Origin: Apoderus coryli
Taxonomy: Eukaryota; Arthropoda; Insecta; Coleoptera; Attelabidae
DNA length: 64,000 nucleotides
Direction of reading: 5' to 3'
NCBI GenBank assembly: GCA_911728435.2
Contig: OU452213.1
Location: 1,033,834 to 1,097,833 of the forward strand
Shown here: positions 54,501 through 57,500 of the stretch, one piece after another
Numbering within the stretch: the stretch's first letter is position 1
Layout of the letters: every line of letters starts with the position of its first letter
The notes under the pieces: generated by a model
Told to the model about the DNA's origin: nothing
The model's input: the letters and a program-made list of their open reading frames with translations, nothing else
The model's database searches: none
Position numbers and translations under genes: made by a program

Positions 54501-57500
54501 CCTGCCATCAGGTCATCCATCAGAAGTGACCACAAAAGGAGGGAAAGAACTCCAAGATCAGTAGAGCAAAGCTACATGCACGTTCGGAAGCCTGAAACGG
54601 CCGGGAACAGGTAGAGCTAATCTCGAGTAGGGGCCAGAAGCAATTCAATCGGTTAGTTGATTGAAATTGCGTCACTTTCTATTCTATTGTTTGAAAAGGT
54701 GCAATCTGCCAACGAGTGTGTCAAGACGCTTTGGTATGGGCAGATCAATTGGAACTGATAAGGGGTGGATACTCTCAGGGATTTTGGCGTTGTATTTGAC
54801 CAGAGAGAGAGGGATTGATCACTTACCTGCTCACAAGCAATTTGTGGAGTGGGTTTGCCCCGATAGCCTTGCGGACAAAGGCAGTTATATCCTGGCGCGG
54901 CATTCTCACATACTGCATATTCTCCGCATGGTTTCTCCAATATGGCACACTCATCTATATCAACACAACTCTTGTACGGATCACCGGTATAGTCTTCTTT
55001 GCATGTGCATGAGTAACTGCCCAACATATCTTTGCAGTCTGCATTCTCGCCACATGGATTGGTTTCACATTCATTAATATCTAAATGAGTGGTAAGCGAA
55101 GATTTTTTTTAATATAAAAACCAATAAGGAAATACAAATATTATGTGATCACTAAACTTTATTACATGAAGTTCAAGGAAAGACTCTAAAGATGATAAAG
55201 CATTGGCGAAAGAATTTTTTGCTTTAAGAGATAGATAAAGAATAGATCAGCATTGGAATCGGTATTGACGGCAAGAATCAGATTCAGTATTGTTCACTAG
55301 AAAATCCATGTCAAAAAAGTTTAGTAATCAAATAATAATTAAAGTAAACATAAATATACAAAATTCTATAAACATAATATTACAAATAATAATAATAAGA
55401 TCTACAAACCAAATACAACACGTAGTAACATTTGCTAGAAGAAGAGAAAACAACTAGAAACTAGAAACAGAACAGGTAAAGACGCATACAACGATAACAG
55501 AAGCTGAAAGTTGAAAATAAAATTAATATAAATACAAATAAATAAATAAATTACACAAATCAAATAGTTTTGTACAAAAATGTATACAGTACAAAGAATT
55601 ATAATATTAGGCTTTATTAAATTTATAAACAATATTGCTTGCTCTAATAAGAGGAAGGTATGTTCGTAGAAAATAAATTTACGAAAAGTACTTAAAAGTG
55701 GAAGATTAATCATAAAGTGGAAAATACAAACCTCTGCTTAATTAGTTTCAACAGCATAAAGAAGCTAGAACTAATAAATATTAATAAATACAATGGGAAA
55801 TATTAGTAACTATCTACATCTAACTATATTTTCGGAAATATGATATTAAGATTTTCCACAACCACAACCTAAGAGTTTCGGTAACAAGCATGACATTTTA
55901 CCAGAAGATTGAAGAATTGCTTGGTTTGATCTTTCTTTTTAAACAATTCTTTCCAAAAACAGAACTTTGATCGAAATGTGTTTTGTCCTTTACTTTAACT
56001 GCAAAGACTCATAAAGGTTTTAAAAGAAAAATCACCAGCAGTAATGTGTAAATCGGCTTCTTTAAATTTTCAGTGGAAGACTGTAAAATGTAAAGAAGCC
56101 TTAAAACAAAGATCTGAACTAACTTTCACAATAGAGATGACCCTGTCCAGTAAAGCCTTGGGGGCAGATGCACTTAAATGAGCCCGGTACGTTAATGCAT
56201 TTAGCGTTTATTCCGCAAGCTCCTGATCGTTCACATTCGTTAATGTCAATGCAGGCGGTACCTGAAGCTCCACCGGTGTACCCCGAAGGGCACATACATG
56301 TAAAACTGCCGTTAGTATTGATGCAGGACGCCATAGAGGTACATGGGTTCGATTCGCACTCGTTAATGTCTGGATGGTGTATTATTAGTTTTGATTAGAA
56401 CATTTTTTAGTAATTAGAACTTTGGAAATAATTCTCGATTGTTTATTAATTTCAAAGTAATTTCAATAGAAGGCCATAAGTGCAATAGTGGACTAACCGA
56501 GGTTGAAATTGAAATAAATAAACTAGTCGATTGGAAAAAGACCCGATAAGATTTTGCGACAAATATTGGCAAACTCTATGATTTTTATTTCCTATAATGT
56601 TGCTTTAAAATAATAAATCAGAATTTAATTACTCTCGGGGAGGCCACTTGTGCACCCATCGCCATACCGAAATCTACTCAATACAATTCAGAATAACTAT
56701 TTCTGTAATTAAAACAATTAATTATTGTTATTAAACAGTTGATATTATATTTTTTTTTAAATAATATCAACTTATCAATAAATTTGAAAGGCAATTGCAG
56801 GTTAAAATAGAAAGTTATTCTTTGAAGAAAGAAAACGTGTAATGTAATGTATATCAAAACTGATTTTCTTAATACGTTCTGCAAAAACCTTTTTTTAATT
56901 AGTTAATCTTAATTTATTATTGGATTAAACTATTGAATTTTTGTACAAGAAAATCAGTCTTCACGTGCTTGTTTCTCAATGAACAGATAAAGTGATATGA
57001 ACCATAGTGGTGTCGTTATAATACCTATGCAATCTGTTTTGGGATCACCAATATAGCCTGGTGGACAGGCACAGCGGTAGCTTCCATCTAAGTTCGAGCA
57101 AATTGCGTCTCGCCCACAAGGGTTCGACCGCGAACATTCGTCCATATCACCACACCCATGAGCGTAGGGATCACCTTCATAACCTGGAAAATACCATTAA
57201 TATAAACGAGATTTTATACAAACCGGTGTCTCTCTTGTCTTGTTTGAGCTAATTTAGTCTAGTCTAGGTAGGATAACTCATAATATCGGGTCCGCCATCT
57301 AACGTTTTTTTTTCAACTAGTGCTTATTTCGTGAAGGGTAACACTTAGCCTCATGTCTGATTTGACAGATAATTAGTTTTATCCTTCCGCTGAACGAATA
57401 TGGTTGTGTATACGCTTGAACAACGCTGGGAAATATTGCGACATTACTTTGAAAATCATGGTAATGTTGCAGAATGTGTGCGAAAATTGCGTACGGATTT

